Below are positions 15,665-23,942 of a stretch of 58,273 nucleotides of DNA, piece after piece. Each line of letters starts with the position of its first letter. Positions within the stretch are counted from its first letter, which is position 1. This DNA comes from Lentibacillus salicampi (GTDB lineage Bacteria; Bacillota; Bacilli; Bacillales; Amphibacillaceae): assembly GCF_004565465.1 (NCBI RefSeq), contig NZ_SRHY01000017.1, positions 1 through 58,273 on the forward strand, given 5' to 3'. The notes under the pieces were generated by a model. The model searched no databases. It worked only from the letters and a program-made list of their open reading frames with translations, and had not been told where the DNA came from. Made by a program: the position numbers and the translations under genes.

Positions 15665-15880
15665 TCAAGCGCAATTAAACGCCCAACCGGCAAAATTAAT
15701 TTGGTTTAATACCGGGGTATGCACCGGACCAATCGAATTATGGCTTAGAGGACAGATATGGATTGTAGCTTTGTGATTCAGCTCTTCTTCCGAATCACAC
15801 GTCATAAAGATTGAGAAGGAAGGTGTGAAAGAGAAATTATGAACAGGTAAACTATCAATGCACACAAATTCTTGTCCTTC
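15665..15880 (-). pseudogene. Decayed VOC/PhnB-like gene fragment
   Basis: The minus strand encodes EGQEFVCIDS, then HNFSFTPSFSIFMTCDSEEEL. This matches the middle of the PhnB-like (3-demethylubiquinone methyltransferase-like, glyoxalase fold) family, where GQ.F...D......FTP.ISF.V.CD..EE. is conserved. After EEELN the frame loses similarity, and the expected DRFG(V/L)SWQ ending is replaced by GWAFNCA*. The N-terminal third is missing. It is a remnant, not a functional gene. A collapsed cassette-like repeat lies just upstream of it (15917-15941). Confidence 0.65.
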
Positions 15881-15916
15881 GCATATTCACGCTTCAAAGC
15901 GTTTATAGCGGAACTT

Positions 15917-15941
15917 AGGGCGCGCCCATTTCTTGAATAAT
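15917..15941 (-). repeat. Collapsed cassette-like spacer repeat
   Basis: The minus strand reads TTATTCAAGAAATGGGCGCG then CCC. It equals the opening of the spacers at 4851 and 5221 joined directly to the closing GCGCCC, as if the middle were deleted. It is about 10 kb from the main array. Confidence 0.5.
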
Positions 15942-15980
15942 ATATCCATATAAATGGAAACATAGAAATGAGGTGATTTT

Positions 15981-16988
15981 GTGAATAAAGATGATTTAAA
16001 ACTTACATCTGCTGAAATCGGAACATTGTGGGGAGAATACGTAAATGGAACAGCAGTTCATATGGTTAACAAATACATGTTATCAATCGTAGAAGACGAA
16101 AAAATTAAAGTGCTCTTTGAGGAAGCAGTACAAACATTTGAAAAACAAAAGAAACAGATTTCGTTGTTCATAGAAAATGATGGATTTCCTGTTCCATTCG
16201 GATTTTCAGAATCAGATCTTAATAAAGGTGCAAAACGATTGTTTTCAGATATTTTCTGCCTACACTACTTACATATTATGACATTACACGGTTTGTTAGG
16301 GCATACGACTTCGTTAAGTTCATCTGTGAGAAAGGATTTGAGAGATTTTTATGATTCATGCAGTGATAGTGGAAAGAAAATGTACCATCAAACGACTGAC
16401 TTACTATTAGAAAAAGGTCATTTTCAAAGAGATCCGTACTTCTATCCTGAGAAAAATCCTGAATTTGTTTCTGGCCAACAATTTATGGATGGCTATTTTG
16501 CTGACCAACGCCCTTTGGCCGCAACAGAAATCATCAGTATCTCTTTAAATATGAAGAAAAAAATAATGGAGAAATCCCTCTCCATTGGGTTTAGTCAGGT
16601 AGTACAATCAAAAGAAGTAAGGAAATTTTTGAAGTCAGCACAAAATTCTGCTGATAAACAAATTCAGTCGTTTGGGAAAGTATTGCACCAAGATAATCTC
16701 CCTGTACCAATGTCATGGGAATCAGAGGTGACAACTTCTCAGGATTCACCGTTTTCTGATAAGCTGATGTTATTTCATATAGGTTTTTTATTGCAGACTG
16801 GACAAGCCTATCATGGAACAGGACTTGCAACAGCAATGCGAACAGATCTTGTTGTCAATTATGAACAGATCATTTTAAAAAATCTGATGGTGACGAAGGA
16901 ATGGTTTAATATCATGACAAAGAATAGATGGCTGGAACAACCACCAATCGCCCCCGATAGAAAAAGAATAGCAAAAGACAAATACTAA
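15981..16988 (+). CDS. DUF3231 family protein
   Basis: A 335-residue protein with two related halves. Each half carries an E-x-x-x-L-W or M/FH.. four-helix pattern: LTSAEIGTLWGEYVNGTAVHM at the start and LAATEIISISLNMKK in the middle, then FHIGFLLQTGQAYHGTGLA near the end. It matches DUF3231, a ferritin-like-fold family frequent in endospore formers, often annotated as spore-coat-like (CotF-related). The GTG start follows GAGGTGATTTT. It is monocistronic with its own terminator. Base composition is more AT-rich than neighbouring housekeeping genes, which fits recent gain. Confidence 0.85.
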   Translation: MNKDDLKLTSAEIGTLWGEYVNGTAVHMVNKYMLSIVEDEKIKVLFEEAVQTFEKQKKQISLFIENDGFPVPFGFSESDLNKGAKRLFSDIFCLHYLHIMTLHGLLGHTTSLSSSVRKDLRDFYDSCSDSGKKMYHQTTDLLLEKGHFQRDPYFYPEKNPEFVSGQQFMDGYFADQRPLAATEIISISLNMKKKIMEKSLSIGFSQVVQSKEVRKFLKSAQNSADKQIQSFGKVLHQDNLPVPMSWESEVTTSQDSPFSDKLMLFHIGFLLQTGQAYHGTGLATAMRTDLVVNYEQIILKNLMVTKEWFNIMTKNRWLEQPPIAPDRKRIAKDKY

Positions 16989-16996
16989 CTATTACG

Positions 16997-17026
16997 ATAT
17001 CTTTCCATAAAGGGAAGATATTTTTT
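16997..17026 (+). terminator. Intrinsic terminator
   Basis: ATATCTTTCC and GGGAAGATAT form the stem, followed by TTTTTT, 9 bp after the DUF3231 stop. Confidence 0.9.
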
Positions 17027-17050
17027 AACAAGAATTTTTTTTTAAGTGCG

Positions 17051-17375
17051 TGTTCAAAAAGGAGGATAAAAAGGACCGTCACCGGCTAAATTTGCGACGT
17101 CAATCGCCAACGCCGATATTACCACGTCCTGTGCGTCGAAGTTCGAGGCGACGCAGTTTCGAGCGCGGGCTTCCACAGGATGTGGTGAGTTCTGCGCTGG
17201 CGATTGACGTGGACGGTTTTAGCAGAACTTCCCCTATGGCTTTAGATACATGAGCATAAGGAATGCTTCACTGAATCCGCATCGCACGCAGGAAACGTGG
17301 TTTTCTTTTCCAAGGAGCGGAAAAACAAGCCACCGAAGAAATTCGATGTGTCATTTTTACCGGACTTTTTGAACA
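17051..17375. repeat. 325-bp MITE-like structured element
   Basis: The terminal inverted repeats start TGTTCAAAAAG on both strands (17051-17076 and 17350-17375, 21 of 26 positions matching). Inside, three nested inverted pairs make one long hairpin: ACGTCAATCGCCA (17083 region) with its complement near 17200, ACCACGTCCTGTG with CACAGGATGTGGT, and GCGTCGAAG...GCGACGC. No credible gene is present; the 67-residue frame inside is arginine/serine-rich and has no family look. I recall similar sequences scattered in Bacillaceae genomes but cannot verify that here. It may be a non-autonomous mobile element or a structured RNA. Confidence 0.65.
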
Positions 17376-17465
17376 ACCTCTCTAAGTGAATGTCGTGACT
17401 TTATTTTAAACCACATTGATATGTTATGCTATAACTACTAAGAACGAAGGAGACGTGATGAGCGG

Positions 17466-18155
17466 GTGGAGATTCCAATCCTTTATGAAGACAACCATCT
17501 CCTTATGGTTGAAAAGCCGGTGAACATACCCGTGCAGGAAGACAGTACAAGGGATAACGATTTACTGACAATGCTGAAAGATGATATCAAAATACGCTAT
17601 CAGAAGCCCGGCAATGTCTATTTGGCACTCGTCCACCGACTCGATCGTCCGGTTGGCGGTGTGATGGTATTCGCTAAAACATCCAAGGCGGCTTCACGTC
17701 TGTCGGATGCCATACGCAGAGGCGCGTTCGATAAGCGCTATTTAGCCATTGTGCGGGGCAGGCCTACAAAAGATAAGGCTAAATTAGAGGACTTTTTGCT
17801 GAAAGACCATCGTGATAATAAAGTTCACGTAGTTTCACCGAAGACGAAAAAGGCAAAAAAAGCAGTGCTGGATTATGAGATGATCGGGAAACACAACGGC
17901 TTGAGTTTATTAGCGATCAACCTCCACACCGGGAGGCCGCACCAAATCCGTGTGCAATTGGCGTCAATCGGCTGTCCCATTTACGGTGATCAGAAATACG
18001 GGCAAAAGGTGAATAAACCGGGCCAGCAGATCGCGCTTTGGTCACATACTTTGACATTTGAGCATCCGACTAAAAAGGATACAACTGAGGCTGAGTCCCT
18101 GCCGCCAAAGGAATACCCGTGGCATCTTTGGCCGGAATATTGTAGGAGGAGCTGA
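17466..18155 (+). CDS. RluA-family rRNA/tRNA pseudouridine synthase
   Basis: A 229-residue catalytic domain without an S4 domain. The catalytic aspartate is in HRLDRPVGGVMVFAKTS (about residues 57-73), and the family motifs LHTGRPHQIRVQLASIG and GDQKYG follow. It isomerises uridine to pseudouridine in structured RNA; the target cannot be told from the sequence. The GTG start gives the usual family N-terminus (EIPILYEDNHLLMVEKP). The AAGGAG site is about 13 bases away, which is long. Its stop overlaps the yjbQ start (TGATG). Confidence 0.93.
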   Translation: MEIPILYEDNHLLMVEKPVNIPVQEDSTRDNDLLTMLKDDIKIRYQKPGNVYLALVHRLDRPVGGVMVFAKTSKAASRLSDAIRRGAFDKRYLAIVRGRPTKDKAKLEDFLLKDHRDNKVHVVSPKTKKAKKAVLDYEMIGKHNGLSLLAINLHTGRPHQIRVQLASIGCPIYGDQKYGQKVNKPGQQIALWSHTLTFEHPTKKDTTEAESLPPKEYPWHLWPEYCRRS

Positions 18156-18568
18156 TGACAGTGGGACAAACGTTACATACCTTCACCATTTCAACGCATG
18201 ACAAACAATCCTTCACAAATTTGGATAGCCAAGTGGACAAAGCGCTTACGGAAAGTGACGTGCAGGATGGCATCATGGTTGTTTACTGTCCGCACACGAC
18301 CGGGGCGATTACCATCAATGAAAATGCTGATCCTGATGTCAAAACCGATATGAAACGCGGACTTGACGAAACGTTTCCGAATAAACCCGAGTATGTCCAT
18401 ATGGAAGGCAATTCCGACGGGCATATGAAGTCATCAGTTGTCGGGGCAAGTGAGACACTGATCATTGCTGATGGTCGCCTGGTTCTGGGCACCTGGCAAA
18501 GCGTCTTTTTTTGCGAGTTTGACGGGCCGAGAACACGAACTGTGCATATGAAAGTTTTACAAGGTTAA
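18155..18568 (+). CDS. yjbQ: YjbQ/UPF0047 family protein
   Basis: A 137-residue protein of the UPF0047 (TIGR00149) family, annotated as secondary thiamine-phosphate synthase because E. coli YjbQ can replace ThiE weakly. Typical motifs are VYCPHTTGAITINENADPDV (about residues 44-63), HMEGNSDGHMKSSVVG (about 87-102) and LGTWQSVFFCEFDGPR near the end. The conserved H and E residues form the presumed metal site. It overlaps the RluA-like gene, so the two are co-transcribed. The primary ThiE is encoded elsewhere in the window (54174-54779). Confidence 0.93.
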   Translation: MTVGQTLHTFTISTHDKQSFTNLDSQVDKALTESDVQDGIMVVYCPHTTGAITINENADPDVKTDMKRGLDETFPNKPEYVHMEGNSDGHMKSSVVGASETLIIADGRLVLGTWQSVFFCEFDGPRTRTVHMKVLQG

Positions 18569-18672
18569 TGAGGTGTTATGAGATGGTTGGCAAAGTGAAA
18601 TTATCTGAACTTGTGGACGAATTTTTGTGAAGATAACGGACTTGAATATATTGAGTGACAAGGAAGTGAAGG

Positions 18673-19044
18673 ATGAGCCGTCAAACGATCGAGAAAATGG
18701 TTCGCCGTCATGCGACAGAACTTTTGAAAGAAAAGGGGTACATAAGCCCAGTGGATCTTTTGGTCCGAATGGGTCGCCTGAAGCCAAAGCAAGTGGAAGA
18801 TTGGCATATGAAAAGAATCCCGTATCTGGAACGGGTAACTGTCGGCGGGCTGGGAAAGATGAACTTTATTTTAAAAACGCTGCAAAAGTTTGCAAGCGAA
18901 CAAAATCTTAAGCCATCGAAAACAGTCTATAAATCGTGGGGAAAAGGGCCGAAAAGGCAGTTGCGCTTTTCGAAAACAGGCCATCCCGCTATTGAAGAAA
19001 AATATGCCACGCATTATGTGACCAAGAGCCTCAGGAAAAATTGA
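18673..19044 (+). CDS. Conserved hypothetical basic protein
   Basis: A 123-residue, strongly basic protein with no membrane segment. The N-terminal half is helical (MSRQTIEKMVRRHATELLKE), followed by GYISPVDLLVRMGRLKPKQVEDW. The C-terminal half has RQLRFSKTGHPAIEEKYATH. A GGAAGTGAAGG ribosome site is suitably placed. I do not recognise a named domain, though the layout suggests a nucleic-acid-binding protein. A 15-codon frame at 18583-18630 (MVGKVKLSELVDEF) between yjbQ and this gene may be the remnant of another small gene. Confidence 0.65.
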   Translation: MSRQTIEKMVRRHATELLKEKGYISPVDLLVRMGRLKPKQVEDWHMKRIPYLERVTVGGLGKMNFILKTLQKFASEQNLKPSKTVYKSWGKGPKRQLRFSKTGHPAIEEKYATHYVTKSLRKN

Positions 19045-19074
19045 CACGGGATATCCGTCAGGGCGGGGAAAAAG

Positions 19075-19225
19075 CTTTCTCGAAACACATTTGCGCTTTT
19101 TTTCTTGTGAAACCGACCCGAGAAGCTTTGTCGAAACAGTTTCCGTCGTTTTTTCCGATAAAACCGACTTGAGAAGTGGTTTCGCAGCACTTTTTAGCAT
19201 TTTTTCCGATAAAACTGACTCGGGG
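19075..19225. repeat. Three tandem 51-bp repeats
   Basis: Three imperfect copies of a 51-bp unit run head to tail. Read on the minus strand they encode a 17-residue period: (T/A)SxVGF(I/T)xKNxxxCF(D/E)K, seen as TSQVGFIGKNDGNCFDK and ASRVGFTRKKAQMCFEK. The frame is open for 62 codons but has no good ribosome site, so I treat this as non-coding repeat DNA with possible coding ancestry. Confidence 0.6.
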
Positions 19226-19600
19226 AACCACTTTTGATCCGGTCATCGATTCAATTTGTCTGCACGATGCTGACCTGATAACCCTTACTGAATTTAAAGA
19301 GAATCTATCCGGCGAATATTGTGCAGCTCCAGTATGCCGGGTGGCTCGCTACGATATCCTGAGAACCTCCGCAAAAGAAAACGGCAGATTCTATCAAAAA
19401 ACGCCCGGGAGTCGAAACTTCGCGCGAGAGACAGGGTACCTGCCTGAAAACAGGAACTTCCACCCGAAAACCGATTTTCCGCTGACAGCAGAAACCCGCT
19501 TCCGAAAAAACGCTCCTATTTAAAAGACATGTAGGCGCCATGTATATTTCCATTCTTTTCAGCCACACTATAACTACGACGAATGCTGGAAAGGACGGGC
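19226..19600. other. Intergenic region without a convincing gene
   Basis: The 375 bases after the tandem repeats hold only overlapping short frames on both strands without ribosome sites. The stretch from about 19370 to 19520 has repeated CCGAAAAC and AAACxxGxxTxCCxxxC words that look like a more degenerate version of the same repeat type. No terminator or promoter stands out except a plausible GGAAAGGACGG ribosome site for the next gene. Confidence 0.5.
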
Positions 19601-19607
19601 ATGTACA

Positions 19608-20069
19608 ATGGTTTATTTAAAAACATTGGGCATTAAGGCGATTGCAATAGGTATCACCGTTTTCTCGTTGTTTGGCATTTTTTATAATGCTGATGTGATG
19701 AATTTATTTTGGATCAGTTTACTGACAACAGGGCTTTCTTTTCTTCTCGGCGATTTATTTGTGCTTCGAAGGTTCGGCAATATTACCGCTTCTATTGCGG
19801 ACTTTCCCTTGGCGTTTCTTTCAATATGGCTGTTGGGAAGTCTGTTCATTGAAGCAAGTATTCCAATTGCCACAACGTCTCTGATGGCCGCTTTCTTTCT
19901 AACCTGCTGCGAGCCGTTTATTCACACGTATATGACCGAGAACCTTGAAGAAGAAAGGTTTGAGGAAAGCGAGGCGTCACCGCGGACAGGTCAGTTGCAG
20001 ACTGAATTTGCAAAAGAATTTGAGTCGGAAGATCTGACAGACGACCACGAAAACCGGCGTGATAAATGA
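19608..20069 (+). CDS. YndM family (DUF2512) membrane protein
   Basis: A 153-residue protein with four hydrophobic segments in the first 110 residues (including IAIGITVFSLFGIFY, FWISLLTTGLSFLLGDLFVL and FPLAFLSIWLLGSLF) and an acidic cytoplasmic tail (EEERFEESEASPRTGQ). This matches the DUF2512/YndM family of Bacillaceae membrane proteins, whose function is unknown. It is monocistronic. Confidence 0.85.
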   Translation: MVYLKTLGIKAIAIGITVFSLFGIFYNADVMNLFWISLLTTGLSFLLGDLFVLRRFGNITASIADFPLAFLSIWLLGSLFIEASIPIATTSLMAAFFLTCCEPFIHTYMTENLEEERFEESEASPRTGQLQTEFAKEFESEDLTDDHENRRDK

Positions 20070-20131
20070 CGGCAAAAAATTATATTTCCCGGCTTATGAA
20101 ACCTCCCCCCTTCATTAATCGTATAGAAGAA

Positions 20132-20146
20132 TAACAATCATTTTCA
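20132..20146. promoter_or_regulatory. Candidate Fur box
   Basis: The minus-strand sequence TGAAAATGATTGTTA matches the 7-1-7 Fur consensus TGATAATNATTATCA at 11 of the 14 defined positions. It lies about 105 bp upstream of the UPF0182 gene. The match is by eye only. Confidence 0.35.
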
Positions 20147-20249
20147 TTTATCATATAAGTCATGTATGATGGTAACTGGATATTTGTCACCAGAAAATCA
20201 TTGTTATGGAGATATACGATATTTCAGAGGCTAGTAGGGGGAGAAAAAA

Positions 20250-23102
20250 TTGGATGTTTTCGACGGAGGCTCAAACGGTTCTAACCACGGCCGGAAAGTA
20301 ACGTGGAATAAAAAATTTAACTGGATTGGCTACATAGTACTAGCGATTATCCTGGTGGTGATAATAGGGTTATTTTCGCTGCAGCTGATTACCGATTATA
20401 TTTGGATGGATTCGCTTGACTTTTCAAGCGTGTTCACAACCATATTAACGAGTAAAGTGCTGCTGGGCGTTGCCGGGTTTGTCGTGTTTGCGATCGGCAC
20501 ATTTTTCACACTTTTTTGGATTCGACGATCGTATTTAAAACATTTTAATTCAAGTCAACTGCCGCCGCTTCTGGAAAAGCGGAAGTTAATGATGCTGATT
20601 ATGCTCGGTATATCGGCTGTTATCGGGCTGTTCGGGAGTAGCATTATTCAAGGCGTGGGTTGGGAACAAGCGCTAAAATTGCTCAACCACGCTTCATTTG
20701 GACAGACTGACCCGTATTTTGGCATGGATATTTCCTTCTACGTGTATGTGCTGCCGATGCTTAATTTAGTTGTCTTTGTTCTGTTAGGTTTAAGCATCCT
20801 TTTCCTGTTGGTGGAAATTGGTGCCTATTCTGTATTTCATATGTATCGGATGAGTCGTTCCGCGCAATTGCATCTTGGTGTAACCCTTGGGTTTATTGGG
20901 CTGATGCTAGCATGTTTTCACCTTCTGCAGCCGTATGGAACATTGTCGACAACCCATGTCAATTTGTTTCAGGAAAGTATTGTGAACGGATTAAGCTATA
21001 CGGATGATGTTATCAATATTCCAAAAGCGTATGTCCTGGCTGCAGTGGCGCTCCTGATGACAATCTGGATGATCATCAAACTTGTCAAGGGTAACATCCA
21101 AACGATGATTACGCCAATTGTTGTTTATATTGGTTTGGTTATTGTGGGGCAGGGAGTTTCACTGGCTGTACAAAATTTTGTTGTTTCCCCGAATGAATTT
21201 GCTAAGGAAGAACCTTATTTGGAAGACAATTTAAATTATACCAAAGCCGCTTATGATTTAGGAAATATTGAAGAGAAAGAGCATCCGGGGAACAATTCGC
21301 TGGATGCGGAAATGGTGGAACGAAACGCCGGTACGATTGATAATGTACGCATGAATGATGTGCGGCCTTTACTTGATGTGTACAATCAGGTCCAAACATT
21401 CCGTACGTATTATGAATACAATGATGTCGACATTGACCGTTATGAAGTCGACGGTGACTATGAGCAAGTATTCCTGGGGGCCAGGGAACTGAATACGTCC
21501 GACTTGCCTGACCAAGCGAAAACATGGGTCAACCAAAACTTGCGGTATACACACGGGTATGGGGTTGCGATGAGCCATGTCAACAAGGTGACAGAGCAGG
21601 GCCAGCCAGAATATATGCTGCAGGATATTCCACCTGAAGGGGTCATGGATGTCAGCCGACCGCAAATCTATTTTGGTGAGGAAAATTCGCCAAATGTGGT
21701 TACCAATAGTGCTGTGGAGGAGTTTGACTATCCATCAGGCGATGAAAATGTCAACATCGAATATGAGGCGGATAAAGGGATTCAGCTGAGCGGTATGAAA
21801 CGTTTGCTATTTGCGCTGAGTGAAGGTAACTTCCGTATGCTTGTTTCCGATCAGCTAACGGACGATAGCCAGCTGTTGGCAACCAGAAATATCATGGATC
21901 GTGTGAATCGGATTGCACCGTTTTTCACGTACGATCAGGACCCTTATTTAGTTGTGCGTGACGATGGTAGTATGGTCTGGATGATCGATGCTTACCTGAG
22001 TGCTGACAATTACCCGTACTCCGAGGCTTTCGAAGGTGAAACAAATTATATTCGGAACTCCGTTAAAGTAACCGTTGATGCGTATACGGGCGAAGTGAAT
22101 TTTTATGCAGCTGAGCCGGAAGATCCACTGTTGCAAACGTTCCAGAATATTTTCCCTGATTTGATAACAGAAGAGGTGCCTGAAGATATACGGGCCCATT
22201 TCCGTTATCCAACAGATTTGTTTACCATCCAGGCTAAAATGTATGGTACCTATCATATGTCAGATTTAGAAGTGTTTTATAATCGTGAGGATACATGGCA
22301 ATTTCCAACTGAACGCTATTTCAGTGAAGACATTGAAATGGAGCCGTATTATACGACGATGAAGCTGCCTGGTAGTGATGAGGAAGAATTTATTCAGATG
22401 CTTCCCTACACACCGAAAAACCGGCAGAATATGATCGCCTGGATAGGTGTACGGAACGATGGGGAAAATTATGGTGAGACGTTTGTGTATCAGTTCCCTA
22501 AACAGCGGAATATCTACGGGCCGCAGCAGATCGAGAACCGGATTAACCAAGATAGTGAGATATCTCAGGAATTAAACTTATGGTCACAAGGTGGTTCAGA
22601 GGTTATTCGCGGGAACTTGCTGGCGATACCGATTGAAGATACGATCATTTACGTCGAGCCGATTTACATTGAATCCAACAATGAGACATCTCTTCCGGAA
22701 GTGAAACGGGTTGTAGTGGCCTATGAAGATGAAATTGTCATGGAAGCTAATTTTGATAAAGCACTTGAGGAAATACTGAAAACCGTTGATCCTGACAGTC
22801 AGGACGGGGGTCAGCAGGAGAATGAAGAACCTCAGGATGGTGAGCAGGAAGAACCTCAGGATCCATCAGAACCGATCATGGAAGCAGAGGAACAATTACA
22901 GGAGTTTTCCGATCTGTTTGACTCATACCAGCAGGCCCTGTCTGACGGTAATTGGGAAGAGGCGGCGTCAATCATGAGCGAATTGGAAGGTCAGCTGGAT
23001 GAAATACAGTCATCTGATGAAACAGACGCCTCCAGTGCTCCGGAGAATTCCGAGGGGCCGCCTGAGGGTAATGGCGAAACATCGGATAACCAGGAAGAAT
23101 AA
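20250..23102 (+). CDS. UPF0182 (COG1615) large membrane protein
   Basis: A 950-residue protein. The first 330 residues hold about seven transmembrane segments (for example IGYIVLAIILVVIIGLFSLQ and LLGVAGFVVFAIGTFF). A large extracellular domain follows with family-typical stretches such as GYGVAMSHVNKVTEQGQPEY and RMLVSDQLTDDSQLLATRNI. The last 90 residues are very rich in E, Q, D and S and end in a coiled-coil-like segment. The start is a TTG after GGGGGAGAAAAAA; the family length (about 900-1000) is complete. The function is unknown. It stands alone between a possible Fur box and a terminator. Confidence 0.93.
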   Translation: MDVFDGGSNGSNHGRKVTWNKKFNWIGYIVLAIILVVIIGLFSLQLITDYIWMDSLDFSSVFTTILTSKVLLGVAGFVVFAIGTFFTLFWIRRSYLKHFNSSQLPPLLEKRKLMMLIMLGISAVIGLFGSSIIQGVGWEQALKLLNHASFGQTDPYFGMDISFYVYVLPMLNLVVFVLLGLSILFLLVEIGAYSVFHMYRMSRSAQLHLGVTLGFIGLMLACFHLLQPYGTLSTTHVNLFQESIVNGLSYTDDVINIPKAYVLAAVALLMTIWMIIKLVKGNIQTMITPIVVYIGLVIVGQGVSLAVQNFVVSPNEFAKEEPYLEDNLNYTKAAYDLGNIEEKEHPGNNSLDAEMVERNAGTIDNVRMNDVRPLLDVYNQVQTFRTYYEYNDVDIDRYEVDGDYEQVFLGARELNTSDLPDQAKTWVNQNLRYTHGYGVAMSHVNKVTEQGQPEYMLQDIPPEGVMDVSRPQIYFGEENSPNVVTNSAVEEFDYPSGDENVNIEYEADKGIQLSGMKRLLFALSEGNFRMLVSDQLTDDSQLLATRNIMDRVNRIAPFFTYDQDPYLVVRDDGSMVWMIDAYLSADNYPYSEAFEGETNYIRNSVKVTVDAYTGEVNFYAAEPEDPLLQTFQNIFPDLITEEVPEDIRAHFRYPTDLFTIQAKMYGTYHMSDLEVFYNREDTWQFPTERYFSEDIEMEPYYTTMKLPGSDEEEFIQMLPYTPKNRQNMIAWIGVRNDGENYGETFVYQFPKQRNIYGPQQIENRINQDSEISQELNLWSQGGSEVIRGNLLAIPIEDTIIYVEPIYIESNNETSLPEVKRVVVAYEDEIVMEANFDKALEEILKTVDPDSQDGGQQENEEPQDGEQEEPQDPSEPIMEAEEQLQEFSDLFDSYQQALSDGNWEEAASIMSELEGQLDEIQSSDETDASSAPENSEGPPEGNGETSDNQEE

Positions 23103-23112
23103 ATTGAGCATG

Positions 23113-23147
23113 AAAAAAATGGGGTGGCGTAATACGCTATCCCATTT
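23113..23147 (+). terminator. Intrinsic terminator
   Basis: AAAATGGGGTGGCGTA pairs with TACGCTATCCCATTTTT, 11 bp after the UPF0182 stop. Confidence 0.8.
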
Positions 23148-23209
23148 TTCTTTATTCAGGATGACGAAACAGAAAAACAAGATAGCCAATCACAGGGTAA
23201 ATATAAGTA

Positions 23210-23257
23210 TTGACCAGTCCGGTCTAAAGTGCTACAATAAAATCGACCGATGTGGTC
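23210..23257 (+). promoter_or_regulatory. SigA promoter with two GACC-N5-GGTC operators
   Basis: The promoter is TTGACC (23210-23215), a 17-bp spacer, then TACAAT (23233-23238). One palindrome, GACC-AGTCC-GGTC (23212-23224), covers the -35 box. A second, GACC-GATGT-GGTC (23245-23257), covers the likely start site. Their centres are 33 bp apart, about three helical turns, so two dimers would bind the same face. This is a textbook layout for autorepression by the TetR protein encoded just downstream. Confidence 0.8.
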
Positions 23258-23303
23258 TAAACTGAATGATATTTGAATAGCTATGGTACAGAAAGGGTGA
23301 AAA

Positions 23304-23930
23304 GTGATTCACGAAAAGTTTGAGAACCTTGATGAAAACAAGCAGCAGCGCATTTTAGATGCAGCATTTAAGGAATTTGCCGAAAATGGCTATGAGCGGG
23401 CATCGACCAATCACATTGTCAAAAATGCCGGCATCGGAAAAGGCATGCTATTTTACTACTTTCAAAACAAGAAAGAACTGTATCATTACTTAGTTGACAA
23501 TGCACTGCAAATTATACGTTATTACTATTTGAATCGAATCAACATGCAGGCAACGGACTTTATCGAGCGGATGAAACAAGCAACACAGGTTAAAATGACA
23601 TGTTTTGCTGAAAATCCGAATGTGTTTCATTTTCTTGGAACTTTTTTTCTGGATAGTGTGCCGGATCTGCCGTCTTATCTATCACAACAATATGAACAGT
23701 TATTGACAGAAGGCAATGCGATTATGTATGACAATATCGATAAGACCTTATTCAGGGACGATGTCGATGTGGATAAAGTATTCAAATTGATTCAATGGGC
23801 GATGGATGGGTACCAAAATGAGGTGATCAATCGTTTGCAAGGTCAGAAGCTGACGTCAGTCGATTTTGGTCCATATTGGGAAGAGTTTTATGCGTATCTG
23901 GAGATATTGAAAAAAAGTTTTTATAGGTAG
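23304..23930 (+). CDS. TetR/AcrR-family repressor of the ABC exporter
   Basis: A 208-residue protein. The N-terminal HTH is RILDAAFKEFAENGYERAST, then NHIVKNAGIGKGMLFYYFQNKKELYHYLV. The C-terminal ligand domain is all-helical. The GTG start follows AAAGGGTGAAAA. It is the first gene of an operon with an ABC ATPase and permease (12 bp gap). It probably represses them through the double operator just upstream and responds to the exported compound. Confidence 0.93.
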   Translation: MIHEKFENLDENKQQRILDAAFKEFAENGYERASTNHIVKNAGIGKGMLFYYFQNKKELYHYLVDNALQIIRYYYLNRINMQATDFIERMKQATQVKMTCFAENPNVFHFLGTFFLDSVPDLPSYLSQQYEQLLTEGNAIMYDNIDKTLFRDDVDVDKVFKLIQWAMDGYQNEVINRLQGQKLTSVDFGPYWEEFYAYLEILKKSFYR

Positions 23931-23942
23931 GGGAGTGGGCAA

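Noticed and set aside
17050..17253. 67-residue arginine-rich frame in the MITE-like element
   Set aside because: It exists because the hairpin arms are GC-rich; there is no proper start and no family pattern.
19305..19568. Small frames on both strands in the tandem-repeat intergenic region
   Set aside because: They overlap each other, lack ribosome sites and appear to be repeat DNA.
21202..21525. 107-residue minus-strand frame inside the UPF0182 gene
   Set aside because: Antisense shadow of a clear, complete gene.
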